Assembly (NCBI RefSeq): GCF_001613125.1
Contig: NZ_BDBT01000018.1
Coordinates: 62,001-126,000, forward strand
Origin: Nocardia shimofusensis NBRC 100134
GTDB lineage: Bacteria > Actinomycetota > Actinomycetes > Mycobacteriales > Mycobacteriaceae
Direction of reading: 5' to 3'
DNA length: 64,000 bases
Shown: in pieces, positions 44,015 to 52,902 of the stretch
How the letters are laid out: every line of letters begins with the position of its first letter
How positions within the stretch are numbered: position 1 is the stretch's first letter
Position numbers and translations under genes: made by a program
Notes under the pieces: model-generated
Database searches by the model: none
What the model was told of the DNA's origin: nothing
What the model saw: only the letters and a program-made list of their open reading frames with translations

Positions 44015-44032
44015 TTCCGACCGTCGTAGGTA

Positions 44033-44065
44033 CTCGTGGCGGCGGGGAAACCCCGCCGCCACGAG
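44033..44065 (+). terminator. Terminator hairpin of ndk
   Basis: CTCGTGGCGGCGGGG (44033-44047) and CCCCGCCGCCACGAG (44051-44065) pair perfectly over 15 bp around an AAA loop. No U-tract follows. Confidence 0.75.
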
Positions 44066-44520
44066 CGTATTCCCGGCCGCCGGACCAGGCGGCAACCTCC
44101 GGGCATTCGTTCGTCTGTGCGCCGATGGCAGGGTACGAGCGCGGTGTATGGGATACTGGTAGTGGTCGTCGTCGATACCGACGGTTCGCGCGGATGCGCG
44201 AGCGGTGGGTGACGACGGTGACCGGATGACACCACGGTTCGATGCCGATCATCGCTGCCACGGACGCTCACACCCGATAGCTCGAGGGTGCGGGAGTCCG
44301 CGTCGGCACGCTGGATGAGCGCTCGTTCCGTGGAGTTCAGCCAACAGCCAGGCGCCGCGTGACCAGTTAGCCCGAACGACGAAGAACCAGGTGACAACCG
44401 GGCACGCGGGGCGAGACCATTGGACCTCGCGTCGACGACGCGAGGTGTACGGACAGTGCCCCCGCGTCGGCCGCGTCACAGTCGTGGACTGGAACGCGCC
44501 CGGGGGTCCGAGGAGACTTC
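44066..44520 (+). other. Long untranslated region upstream of rne
   Basis: 455 bp between the ndk terminator and the rne start with no credible gene. GATACT (44152-44157) is a possible -10, which would leave a leader of about 360 nt. A long structured 5' leader would fit the known autoregulation of RNase E in other bacteria, but I could not define a conserved fold. Confidence 0.4.
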
Positions 44521-47500
44521 GTGGCCGATCAAGAGCCGCTGGACACAACATCACAGGATGCCGATCAATTGCCGGAGCGAATCCGAGTTCACGCACTTGC
44601 CAAACGGCTGGGAGTGACCAGCAAACGCATCCTCGCCAAGCTCAGCGAGTTGGGCGCAGAGGCGCGCAGCGTGCAGTCCAATGTGGACCGCGCGGTTGCC
44701 GAATCCGTGCGTGACGCGCTGGTCGCCGGCGACGCCGAAGCCGAGGCCGCCGCGCCGACGGCGACGGGAGCCGCGGCGGGCGAGGCCGGGACCGGTGCGG
44801 CCGCCGCACCGCAGGCGGAGCCGGAACGGGCAGCACCCGCGCAACCGGGTCTGCTGTTCTCCGCGCCCGAGCCGGCGCAACGCACCGACACCCCGAGTGA
44901 GCACCGCTCCGGCGGCGCGCAACTGTTCACGCACGCGCCCGCGCCGCAGCCCGCCGCTGAGCCGGTGGCCTTCCAGCCGCCCGCCGAAGTGGCCGCCCCG
45001 CTGTTCCTGCCGCCGGACGCCACGGCCGCCGAGCAGTTGCGCAAGAAGCGCCGCGCCGAGCGGGACAGTCGTCGCGCCGAGCGGGAGGCTGCCGAACCCG
45101 CCGCCGAGATCGGTGTCGAGACCGAGGCGGTGCCCTCCGCGCCCGAGACCGACGACACCGAGCAGGACCAGCGCCGCGATGCCGAGCAGCACGATGACGC
45201 CGACGGTCAGCCGCGCAGGCGCCGTCGCGGTCGTCGCGGCCGGGGTCGTGGCCGCGGTGAGCAGCAGAACGACGGCGATCAGACCGACGAGCACGACGGC
45301 GACGACCAGGACCGCGACGGTCGGGACACCGACGGTGAGGAATCCGACGCCGACATCGCCGACGATGCCCATCAGGCGAGCACCGACGCCGATCACGAGG
45401 CCGACGCCGACGAATCCGGCGACGAGGGCGACACCGCCGAGGCGTCCGAGGATTCCGACGACACGGCCGAGGGGTCCACTCGTCGCAGGCGCCGTCGCAG
45501 GCGCCGCAAGGTCGGCGGGGACGGTGAGCCCGAGCTCGCCGACGACGATCCGCCGAACACCGTCGTGCACGAGCGCGAACCGCGCAACAAGTCGCGCGGC
45601 CGCGCGAGCATCGACGAGGTGCAGGGCATCACCGGTTCGACCCGGCTGGAGGCCAAGCGCCAGCGTCGCCGCGACGGGCGCGAAGCCGGACGGCGGCGTC
45701 CGCCGATCCTGACCGAGTCGGAGTTCCTGGCCCGCCGGGAGGCAGTGGACCGGGTCATGGTCGTCCGGGAGAAGAACTTCCCCGACAATCCGAACATCAC
45801 CCAGGTAGCGGTGCTCGAGGACAACATCCTCGTCGAGCACTTCGTCACCGACACCGGTGCGCCGTCGATGGTGGGCAATGTCTACCTCGGCAAGGTGCAG
45901 AACGTGCTGCCGAGCATGGAGGCGGCCTTCGTCGACATCGGCCGCGGCCGCAACGGCGTGCTCTACGCCGGTGAGGTGAACTGGGAGGCCGCCGGCCTGG
46001 GCGGCAAGGAACGCAAGATCGAGCAGGCGCTCAAGCCCGGCGACCAGGTCCTGGTGCAGGTGTCCAAGGACCCGGTGGGACACAAAGGCGCGCGCCTGAC
46101 CACCCAGATCAGCCTGGCAGGACGCTTCCTGGTCTACGTGCCCGGCGGCACCTCCACCGGCATCAGCCGCAAGCTGCCCGACACCGAGCGCAAGCGGCTC
46201 AAGGAGATCCTGCGCGAGATCGTTCCCGCCGACGCGGGCGTCATCATCCGTACCGCCTCCGAGGGCGTCAGTGAGGCCGAACTGGCCCGTGACGTCGAAC
46301 GGCTGCAGACCGCCTGGCGTGCCATCGAGGAGCAGTCCAAGAAGGACGGCGGCGGGCCGAAGACCCTCTACGAGGAGCCCGACCTCCTGGTGAAGGTCAT
46401 CCGTGACCTGTTCAACGAGGACTTCTCCAAGCTGGTCATCGAGGGCGACCGCGCCTGGACGACGGTGGAGAACTACATCCGCACCGTCGCCCCCGACCTG
46501 CTGGCGCGGGTGTCGCGGCACGAGAACGACGGCCCGGGCAACAACGGTGTCGACGTCTTCGAGGCGTATCGCATCGACGAGCAGCTGGCCAAGGCACTGG
46601 ATCGCAAGGTGTGGCTGCCCTCCGGCGGCACCCTGGTGATCGATCGCACCGAGGCCATGACCGTCATCGACGTCAACACCGGCAAGTTCACCGGCTCCGG
46701 GGGCAGCAATCTGGAGGAGACCGTCACCAGGAACAACCTGGAGGCGGCCGAGGAGATCGTGCGCCAGATGCGGTTGCGCGATATCGGCGGCATGATCGTC
46801 GTCGACTTCATCGACATGGTGCTCGAGTCCAACCGGGATCTGGTGCTGCGCAGGCTCACCGAGGCATTGGGCCGCGACCGCACCCGCCACCAGGTCTCCG
46901 AGGTGACCTCACTCGGCCTGGTCCAGATGACCCGCAAGAAGCTGGGCACCGGGCTGGTGGAGGCCTTCTCGACCACCTGCGAGCACTGCCACGGCCGCGG
47001 CCTCATCGTGCACAACTACCCGGTGGAGCTGGCGCAGTCCGAGGACGCCGCCGGCCGCAGGGAGAGCGGCACCCGGCGTCGGCGCGGCCGGGACAAGGCC
47101 GCGCCCGCCGCTGCCGCGACCAACGGCGTCGTCCCGCATCTCGCCGAGCCCGTGGAGGAGGCCGCGGTCAGGCGCGCGCATCCGGTCGCGCTGGCGATGG
47201 CTGCGCATCAGTCGGATGAGCCCGGCGAGGCCGCGTCCCCGGCGGATGGCGCCGAGCACGTCGATGCCGTGGTGTCGACCGAGACCGCTGTGGCGCAGGA
47301 GACCGCGTCTGCCGCGGATGGCGCCGAGCAGGCGGGGCAGAAGCCGAGCCGGTCGCGGCGGCGGTCGCGGCGCGGTGAGGCGGCTCGTGCCGCGGCGGCC
47401 GAGGCCGAGGCCGTGATCGCTGCCGAGCAGGCGGAAGCCGAAGCGGCGGAGACGGCGGCATCCGTCGAGTCCGGTGCCGATGCGATGACGACCGTGCCCG

Positions 47501-47946
47501 ACGTCGAGACTGCGGAGGTCGAGGAGGTCGAGGTCGAGCAGACTCCGGCCGCCGCTCTCGTCGGGGCGGACACCGCCGCCGAATCGACCGACGAGGGCAG
47601 CCTCGCCGCCGAATCGGCCGCAACGGGCGAACCGGCGACCGCTGCCGAGTCCGAGCCGGGCGTCGCACCCGCCGCGGCGGCCGAGGCTCCCGTGGCCGTG
47701 GCACCCGCCGCGGTGGCCGAGACGGCGACCGAACAGGCATCGCAGCCCCGTCGCCGTCGGGTTGCCCGGACCAAGGGCGCGCTCTCGACCGACAGCGGGC
47801 CCGCCGTGTTCGTGGTCTCCGGCAGCGAAGCGCCCGCGGCGCCGGTCCTCGACGACGGTCCCGAGCCGGTCGTGCTGCCCCGGGAACGGCCGCGGCGCCG
47901 TGCGGTGGGCCGTCCTGCCGGCCCGCCGGTGGACGCGCCGAACTGA
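44521..47946 (+). CDS. rne: Ribonuclease E/G
   Basis: 1141 residues in the mycobacterial layout: a disordered N-terminal arm (about 1-410) with acidic runs and RRRRRGRRGRGRGRG, a central catalytic core, and a disordered Ala/Glu-rich C-terminal arm (about 850-1141). The core has an S1 domain (SMVGNVYLGKVQNVLPSMEA), the magnesium-binding DVNTGKF near 717, DFIDM further on, and the zinc-link cysteines CEHCHGRG near 820. It starts mRNA decay and matures rRNA. GTG 44521 has GAGGAG 5 nt upstream. Confidence 0.95.
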   Translation: MADQEPLDTTSQDADQLPERIRVHALAKRLGVTSKRILAKLSELGAEARSVQSNVDRAVAESVRDALVAGDAEAEAAAPTATGAAAGEAGTGAAAAPQAEPERAAPAQPGLLFSAPEPAQRTDTPSEHRSGGAQLFTHAPAPQPAAEPVAFQPPAEVAAPLFLPPDATAAEQLRKKRRAERDSRRAEREAAEPAAEIGVETEAVPSAPETDDTEQDQRRDAEQHDDADGQPRRRRRGRRGRGRGRGEQQNDGDQTDEHDGDDQDRDGRDTDGEESDADIADDAHQASTDADHEADADESGDEGDTAEASEDSDDTAEGSTRRRRRRRRRKVGGDGEPELADDDPPNTVVHEREPRNKSRGRASIDEVQGITGSTRLEAKRQRRRDGREAGRRRPPILTESEFLARREAVDRVMVVREKNFPDNPNITQVAVLEDNILVEHFVTDTGAPSMVGNVYLGKVQNVLPSMEAAFVDIGRGRNGVLYAGEVNWEAAGLGGKERKIEQALKPGDQVLVQVSKDPVGHKGARLTTQISLAGRFLVYVPGGTSTGISRKLPDTERKRLKEILREIVPADAGVIIRTASEGVSEAELARDVERLQTAWRAIEEQSKKDGGGPKTLYEEPDLLVKVIRDLFNEDFSKLVIEGDRAWTTVENYIRTVAPDLLARVSRHENDGPGNNGVDVFEAYRIDEQLAKALDRKVWLPSGGTLVIDRTEAMTVIDVNTGKFTGSGGSNLEETVTRNNLEAAEEIVRQMRLRDIGGMIVVDFIDMVLESNRDLVLRRLTEALGRDRTRHQVSEVTSLGLVQMTRKKLGTGLVEAFSTTCEHCHGRGLIVHNYPVELAQSEDAAGRRESGTRRRRGRDKAAPAAAATNGVVPHLAEPVEEAAVRRAHPVALAMAAHQSDEPGEAASPADGAEHVDAVVSTETAVAQETASAADGAEQAGQKPSRSRRRSRRGEAARAAAAEAEAVIAAEQAEAEAAETAASVESGADAMTTVPDVETAEVEEVEVEQTPAAALVGADTAAESTDEGSLAAESAATGEPATAAESEPGVAPAAAAEAPVAVAPAAVAETATEQASQPRRRRVARTKGALSTDSGPAVFVVSGSEAPAAPVLDDGPEPVVLPRERPRRRAVGRPAGPPVDAPN

Positions 47947-47953
47947 GTCCGTC

Positions 47954-47989
47954 CCGGTGGCGGTGGGCCTGCGGGCGCGCCGCCACCGG
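47954..47989 (+). terminator. Terminator hairpin of rne
   Basis: CCGGTGGCGG (47954-47963) pairs with CCGCCACCGG (47980-47989) over 10 bp. No U-tract follows. Confidence 0.6.
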
Positions 47990-48029
47990 TCCGGCGGCAG
48001 GGTGGCCGAGGGGTTGCCGGTACCGCGAA

Positions 48030-48059
48030 TTGGGTAGTCGGGAGCCCTTCTGCTAGCCT
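48030..48059 (+). promoter_or_regulatory. Promoter of the rplU-rpmA operon
   Basis: TTGGGT (48030-48035), an 18-bp spacer and TAGCCT (48054-48059). The transcript would carry a leader of about 190 nt before rplU, long enough for ribosomal-protein feedback, though no known L21-leader fold was recognised. Confidence 0.5.
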
Positions 48060-48257
48060 TGACCAGTCGCTGCCTGGCGATGCGCATGATGCCGACGCGC
48101 CCGAAGTGCTATCCGATGGGGAAGACAGACATCGGAGAAGACACGAGCGGTCGGCGGAGCAAGCGCCCCGTGCAGCAACCAGCCAAGACAAGTCGCGTCG
48201 CAACCTGTGGCGCGATGAGCACGATTAAGACATACATCGAGTGGAGGAAGCCGACCG

Positions 48258-48569
48258 ATGGCAACGTACGCGATCGTCAAGACCGGCGGAAAGCAGTACA
48301 AGGTCGCGGTCGGTGACCTGGTGAAGGTCGAAAAGATCGAAGGCGCGCCCGGCGCCGCCGTCGAGCTCTCGCCCGTCCTCGTGGTGGACGGCGCCGAACT
48401 GACCACCGACGCGGCCGCTCTGGCCGGCCGTTCGGTGACCGCGGAACTGGTCGAGCAGACCAAGGGCCCCAAGATCCGCATTCACAAGTTCAAGAACAAG
48501 ACCGGCTACCACAAGCGCCAGGGTCACCGTCAGCCGCTGACGGTCCTGAAGGTCACCGGCATCAAGTAA
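48258..48569 (+). CDS. rplU: 50S ribosomal protein L21
   Basis: 103 residues. MATYAIVKTGGKQYKVAVGD at the start and HKFKNKTGYHKRQGHRQP near the end are the L21 signatures. It binds 23S rRNA in the large subunit. GGAGGA lies upstream of ATG 48258, and rpmA follows after 22 bp in the same operon. Confidence 0.98.
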   Translation: MATYAIVKTGGKQYKVAVGDLVKVEKIEGAPGAAVELSPVLVVDGAELTTDAAALAGRSVTAELVEQTKGPKIRIHKFKNKTGYHKRQGHRQPLTVLKVTGIK

Positions 48570-48591
48570 GACACCCCGAGGAGACAGAGCT

Positions 48592-48873
48592 ATGGCACAC
48601 AAGAAGGGCGCGTCCAGCTCCCGGAACGGACGCGATTCCAACGCCCAGCGACTCGGCGTCAAGCGCTTCGGCGGTCAGACCGTCAAGGCAGGCGAGATCC
48701 TGGTCCGTCAGCGCGGCACCCACTTCCACCCCGGCGTGAACGTCGGCCGTGGCGGCGACGACACCCTGTTCGCCCTGTCGGCGGGCGCGGTGGAGTTCGG
48801 CACCAAGCGTGGCCGCAAGACCGTGAACATCGTTGCTTCCGAGATCGCGGTCCCGGAGCCGGTTCAGGCCTGA
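48592..48873 (+). CDS. rpmA: 50S ribosomal protein L27
   Basis: 93 residues. The N-terminus MAHKKGASSSRNGRDSNAQR reaches the peptidyl-transferase centre and has no cleavable extension of the Firmicute type. RGTHFHPGVNVGRGGDDTLF is characteristic. GAGGAG is 8 nt before ATG 48592. A strong terminator follows, so obg is separately transcribed. Confidence 0.98.
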   Translation: MAHKKGASSSRNGRDSNAQRLGVKRFGGQTVKAGEILVRQRGTHFHPGVNVGRGGDDTLFALSAGAVEFGTKRGRKTVNIVASEIAVPEPVQA

Positions 48874-48900
48874 CCGCCGAGCCGATCCGGACTCGAGCCG

Positions 48901-48933
48901 AGCGGGTCAGGGTGCCAACCCTGACCCGCTTTT
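48901..48933 (+). terminator. Intrinsic terminator of rplU-rpmA
   Basis: AGCGGGTCAGGGT (48901-48913) and ACCCTGACCCGCT (48918-48930) pair over 13 bp with a GCCA loop, running into TTTT. Confidence 0.9.
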
Positions 48934-49029
48934 CGCGTTCCCGACCGGGTGCGCACAAGTCGTCGTGCCATAGCAGGGTGCGAGCGACGCCACGTTCGTC
49001 GACCAGCCCAGAAGGAGGATGATTCGACC

Positions 49030-50490
49030 ATGTCGAAATTCATCGACCGTGTCGTGCTGCATGTGCGCGCAGGCAAGGGCGGTCACGGCTGCGCGTCGGT
49101 GCACCGCGAGAAGTTCAAGCCGCTCGGCGGTCCGGACGGAGGCAACGGCGGCAACGGCGGCGATGTCGTCCTCGAAGTCGACCCGAATGTGCACACCCTG
49201 CTCGACTTCCACTTCCATCCGCATGCCAAGGCCGGCAACGGCAAGCCGGGCGAGGGCGGCAACCGGGACGGCAAGATGGGCGCCGATCTGGTGCTGAAGG
49301 TGCCCGACGGAACCGTCGTCCTCGACCGCGACGGCGAGATCCTGATCGACCTGGTCGGACCGGGCAACCGGTTCGTCGCCGCGCGCGGCGGTCGCGGCGG
49401 GCTCGGCAACGCGGCGCTGTCGTCCAAGGCGCGCAAGGCCCCCGGCTTCGCGCTGCTCGGCGAGGAGGGCGAGGAACACGAACTCGTCCTGGAACTCAAG
49501 TCCGTCGCCGATGTCGGCTTGGTCGGCTTCCCCTCGGCGGGCAAATCCTCGCTGGTGTCGGTGCTCTCGGCGGCCAAGCCGAAGATCGCCGACTACCCCT
49601 TCACCACCCTGGTGCCGAACCTCGGCGTGGTCGCCAGTGGCGACACCACGTTCACCGTCGCCGACGTCCCCGGCCTGATCCCGGGCGCCAGCGAGGGCCG
49701 CGGCCTCGGCCTGGACTTCCTGCGGCATCTCGAACGCTGCGCGGTGCTCGCCCACGTGGTCGACTGCGCGACCCTCGAACCCGGGCGCGACCCGATCTCC
49801 GACGTGGACGCCCTCGAAGCCGAGCTCGCCGCCTACAAGCCCGCGCTGTCGGCCGACGCGAGCCTGGGCGATCTGGCCGACCGGCCGCGCGTGGTGATCC
49901 TCAACAAGACCGACGTGCCCGACGCCGCCGAACTCGCCGAGATGGTGACCCCGGAGTTCACCGCGCGCGGCTGGCCGGTCTTCCAGATCTCGGCCGTCTC
50001 GCGCGCCGGGTTGCGACCGTTGACCTTCGCGCTGGCCGACCTGGTCCGCGAATACCGGGAGGCGCACCCGAAGGCCGCGCCCAAGCGTCCGGTCATCCGT
50101 CCGATCGCGGCCGACGAGTCCGGTTTCAGCGTGTACGCCGACCCGTCCGAGCCCGGCGGTTTCATCGTCCGCGGCGCGCGCCCGGAGCGCTGGGTGCGCC
50201 AGACCGCCTTCGACAACGACGAGGCCGTCGGCTACCTCGCCGACCGGCTGGCTCGCCTCGGCGTCGAGGAGGAACTGGTGCGCCAAGGCGCCGAGCCGGG
50301 CGCCCCGGTGACCATCGGCGACGTCTGCTTCGAATGGGAGCCGCAGATCACCGCGGGTGTCGACATGGTGCGCACCGGCCGCGGCACCGACGCCAGGCTC
50401 GAACAGTCCGAGCGCATCGGCGCCGCCGAGCGCAAGCACGCGTCCCGGGTGCGCCGCGGTCTGGTCGACGGGGACGAGGACGAGCAGTGA
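49030..50490 (+). CDS. obg: GTPase Obg/CgtA
   Basis: 486 residues. The glycine-rich Obg fold (GGPDGGNGGNGGDV, ARGGRGGLGNAAL) comes first, then a G domain with G1 GFPSAGKSS near 167, G3 DVPGLIPGA and G4 NKTD, then an OCT domain (FSVYADPSEPGGFIVRG onward). It acts in late 50S assembly and stress signalling. ATG 49030 follows AAGGAGG with a rather long 10-12 nt spacing; the conserved N-terminus MSKFIDRVVLHVRAGKGGHG fixes the start. Order rpmA-obg-proB is as in M. tuberculosis. Confidence 0.97.
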   Translation: MSKFIDRVVLHVRAGKGGHGCASVHREKFKPLGGPDGGNGGNGGDVVLEVDPNVHTLLDFHFHPHAKAGNGKPGEGGNRDGKMGADLVLKVPDGTVVLDRDGEILIDLVGPGNRFVAARGGRGGLGNAALSSKARKAPGFALLGEEGEEHELVLELKSVADVGLVGFPSAGKSSLVSVLSAAKPKIADYPFTTLVPNLGVVASGDTTFTVADVPGLIPGASEGRGLGLDFLRHLERCAVLAHVVDCATLEPGRDPISDVDALEAELAAYKPALSADASLGDLADRPRVVILNKTDVPDAAELAEMVTPEFTARGWPVFQISAVSRAGLRPLTFALADLVREYREAHPKAAPKRPVIRPIAADESGFSVYADPSEPGGFIVRGARPERWVRQTAFDNDEAVGYLADRLARLGVEEELVRQGAEPGAPVTIGDVCFEWEPQITAGVDMVRTGRGTDARLEQSERIGAAERKHASRVRRGLVDGDEDEQ

Positions 50491-50606
50491 CCGAGTTGCC
50501 CGGGACGCGTGGCTCGGTGGGGGACGGAGAACAGCGGTGAGATCCGCCCGCGCCCACCGCGCCGCCGGGGCGTCGGTCCGCGCGGGTGTGCGGTAGGAGT
50601 GTTGTT

Positions 50607-51746
50607 GTGACACAGGTGAATTCACTCGGTGCGCAGGAGCGGGAGCTGAGCGAGGCCAGGCAGGCCATCGCCTCGGCGCGCAGCGTGGTGGTGAAGATCG
50701 GTTCGTCGGCGCTGACCAGCTTGAAAGGCGGGCTCGACACCGTCCGGCTGGACCGGCTCGCCGACGCGGTGGAGGCACGGATGCGCGCCGGTTCCGACGT
50801 GGTCGTGGTGTCCTCCGGCGCGATCGGCGCGGGCCTGGCCCCCCTCGGGTTGACTCGCCGCCCGCGCGATCTGGCAACCAAACAGGCCGCCGCCAGCGTC
50901 GGCCAGCTCGCCCTCGCGCACGCCTGGGGCACTTCCTTCACCCGCTACGGTCGCACCGTCGGCCAGGTCCTGCTCAGCGCAGACGACTTCGCTCGTCGTG
51001 AGCACCATCGCAATGCCCAGCGCACGTTGGATCGGCTGCGCTCGCTCGGCGCGGTCGCGGTGGTCAACGAGAACGACACCGTCGCGACCGAGGAGATCCG
51101 CTTCGGCGACAACGATCGCCTCGCCGCGCTCGTCGCCCACCTGGTCGGCGCCGACGCGCTCGTGCTGCTCTCCGACGTCGAAGGTCTCTACGACGGCGAT
51201 CCCCGTAAAGGCGCGGCCTCGTTCATCCCGGAAGTCCGCAGCAGCGCCGACCTCGACGGCGTGATCGCCGGCAGCGGTGGCGTGCTCGGCACCGGCGGCA
51301 TGGCCTCCAAGCTCTCCGCCGCGCGGCTGGCTGCCGACGCGGGCGTGCCGGTTCTGCTGGCCGCCGCGGAACAGGCGGGCATCGCACTGTCCGAGGGCAC
51401 CGTCGGCACCGCCTTCGCCGCCCGCGCCACCCGACTGTCCGCCCGGAAATTCTGGGTCCGCCACGCCGCCGACAGCCGCGGCGCGCTGGTCCTCGACGAC
51501 GGCGCCGTGCACGCCGTCGCCGTCGCCCGCCGCTCCCTGCTCGCCGCGGGCATCATCGGCGTGCGCGGCCGCTTCCACGGCGGCGACGTCGTCGACCTGC
51601 TCGCCGCCGATCATCGCCTGGTCGCCCGCGGCGTCGTCGAATACGACAGCACCGAACTGTCGACCATGCTCGGCCGATCCACCACCGAACTCCCCGACAC
51701 CATGCAGCGCCCCGTCATCCACGCCGACGACCTGGTCAAGGTCTAG
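50607..51746 (+). CDS. proB: Glutamate 5-kinase
   Basis: 379 residues. The amino-acid kinase domain has VVKIGSSALTS, VVSSGAIGAGLAPLG, VNENDTV and GTGGMASKLSAARLA. A C-terminal PUA domain (about 285-379, GALVLDDGAVHAV) completes it. It phosphorylates glutamate in the first step of proline synthesis, and proA, the second-step gene, lies 11 kb on at the window end. GTG 50607 has TAGGAGT about 9 nt upstream. Confidence 0.97.
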   Translation: MTQVNSLGAQERELSEARQAIASARSVVVKIGSSALTSLKGGLDTVRLDRLADAVEARMRAGSDVVVVSSGAIGAGLAPLGLTRRPRDLATKQAAASVGQLALAHAWGTSFTRYGRTVGQVLLSADDFARREHHRNAQRTLDRLRSLGAVAVVNENDTVATEEIRFGDNDRLAALVAHLVGADALVLLSDVEGLYDGDPRKGAASFIPEVRSSADLDGVIAGSGGVLGTGGMASKLSAARLAADAGVPVLLAAAEQAGIALSEGTVGTAFAARATRLSARKFWVRHAADSRGALVLDDGAVHAVAVARRSLLAAGIIGVRGRFHGGDVVDLLAADHRLVARGVVEYDSTELSTMLGRSTTELPDTMQRPVIHADDLVKV

Positions 51747-52070
51747 ACGTTCCGCTCCGTTCTCCGCGGGGCAACTCGGCGTATCGCCACAGGCCGATGC
51801 CGTGACTGCGAACTATGTCTTCGGTGCCGGCGATGTCCAGTCCTTTCGGGGGCGGCAACAACCTGTGGCCTTACGGTCGGCAGCATCTCGTCTTCGCCCG
51901 GCTGGACCAGGAGGATCGAGCGCGAGAGAACGAGGAGACCCGAGCGGGTCGGTTCGCAGATGCTCGGCGAACGGCGGCTGCATCCGGTACCAGCCGGGAT
52001 CGCGCCTCGCGGCCGCAGCCGTTGCGCGAACCGCACGGGGTGTCGAAGCCGAAACCCGGTGTCCGGCCGG
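51747..52070. other. Gene-free stretch between convergent proB and merR genes
   Basis: 324 bp with no credible gene on either strand and no clear terminator hairpin. It may be degraded sequence: in M. tuberculosis proB is followed by further genes here, and this window has lost or moved them. Confidence 0.4.
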
Positions 52071-52820
52071 TCAACTCGAAGTGGCGGGGCCGGAGGTGAT
52101 GCGCTGGTCCGGTGCGGGAAGGTCGAGCATGCGGATGTAGGCGCCGAGGAGGGCCGTGGCGTCGAGCATGGCGAGGCCGTGGGCGGTGAGTTTCGACTGC
52201 CACCGGGCCAGGGAATCGGTCAGGGTGTCGGCGCTGCCCGCGGTGCGGAGGTGGTCGACGACGGTGGCGATGTGGGCCGGGGGATAGCCGCCGCGTCGTA
52301 GCAGGTGGCCGAGGCGGGCGTCGCGGATGTCGGCGGGGCGGTAGACACGGTAGCCGGTGCGGGGGTCGCGGGCGGGGACGAGAACGCCTGCTCGTTCCCA
52401 GGCGCGCAGGGTGGCCGGTGACAACCGGAGCAGGCGGGCCAGTTCGCCGATGGTTCGGACGCCGCTGACCTCCGCCGGATCCGGCGTCTCGGTCGCGAGA
52501 GGGCCGATCGCGCCGCGGACCTGGTCGAGCGTCTCCCGGTCGCGTACCAGTTGGACGTGGCCGCGGTCGACGGTGCCAAGCGCGGTGTCGAGGTCGTCGC
52601 GATGCAGCGCCCGCATGATGGCGCCCGCTGTCGCGTATCCGAAAGCGGCGACCAAGGCGAGGTAGGCGCGCAGCGCAGCCGCGTGCCGTTCGGTGTAGAT
52701 CCGGTAGCCGGAGGCCGTGCGTCCGGCGGCGGGGAGGAACCCGTCGCTCTCGTAGTTGCGCACGGCTTGCGTCGACAGTCCGTGCTCGCGCGCCAGATCG
52801 GCGGGGCGCAGGCTTTTCAC
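52071..52820 (-). CDS. Transcriptional regulator with two MerR-type domains (TioE-like)
   Basis: 249 residues. There are two separate winged-helix MerR domains: PADLAREHGLSTQAVRNYES...GYRIYT at the N-terminus and TIGELARLLRLSPATLRAWER...GYRVYRPADIRDA in the second half. It probably binds the TTGAGA/TCTCAA boxes in the 82-bp gap to the divergent esterase-like gene. GTG 52820 has no ribosome-binding site but lies 7 nt after TACTCT on its strand, so a leaderless mRNA is likely. The inducer is unknown. Confidence 0.85.
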   Translation of the reverse strand: MKSLRPADLAREHGLSTQAVRNYESDGFLPAAGRTASGYRIYTERHAAALRAYLALVAAFGYATAGAIMRALHRDDLDTALGTVDRGHVQLVRDRETLDQVRGAIGPLATETPDPAEVSGVRTIGELARLLRLSPATLRAWERAGVLVPARDPRTGYRVYRPADIRDARLGHLLRRGGYPPAHIATVVDHLRTAGSADTLTDSLARWQSKLTAHGLAMLDATALLGAYIRMLDLPAPDQRITSGPATSS

Positions 52821-52824
52821 CTGT

Positions 52825-52899
52825 TTGAGAGTAGCGGCAGGTGTTCCTGGGAGAATCTCGCCGAGAGTCTCAACCGTGCTTTCAGAGATACGATTGAGA
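52825..52899. promoter_or_regulatory. Repeated TTGAGA/TCTCAA boxes between the merR and esterase-like genes
   Basis: TTGAGAGT begins at 52825, AGTCTCAA at 52866 and TTGAGA at 52894, so inverted copies of one motif flank both transcription starts. TACTCT (minus strand, 52833-52828) and TACGAT (52889-52894) are candidate -10 elements 7 and 8 nt before the two start codons. Confidence 0.5.
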
Positions 52900-52902
52900 C
52901 AC

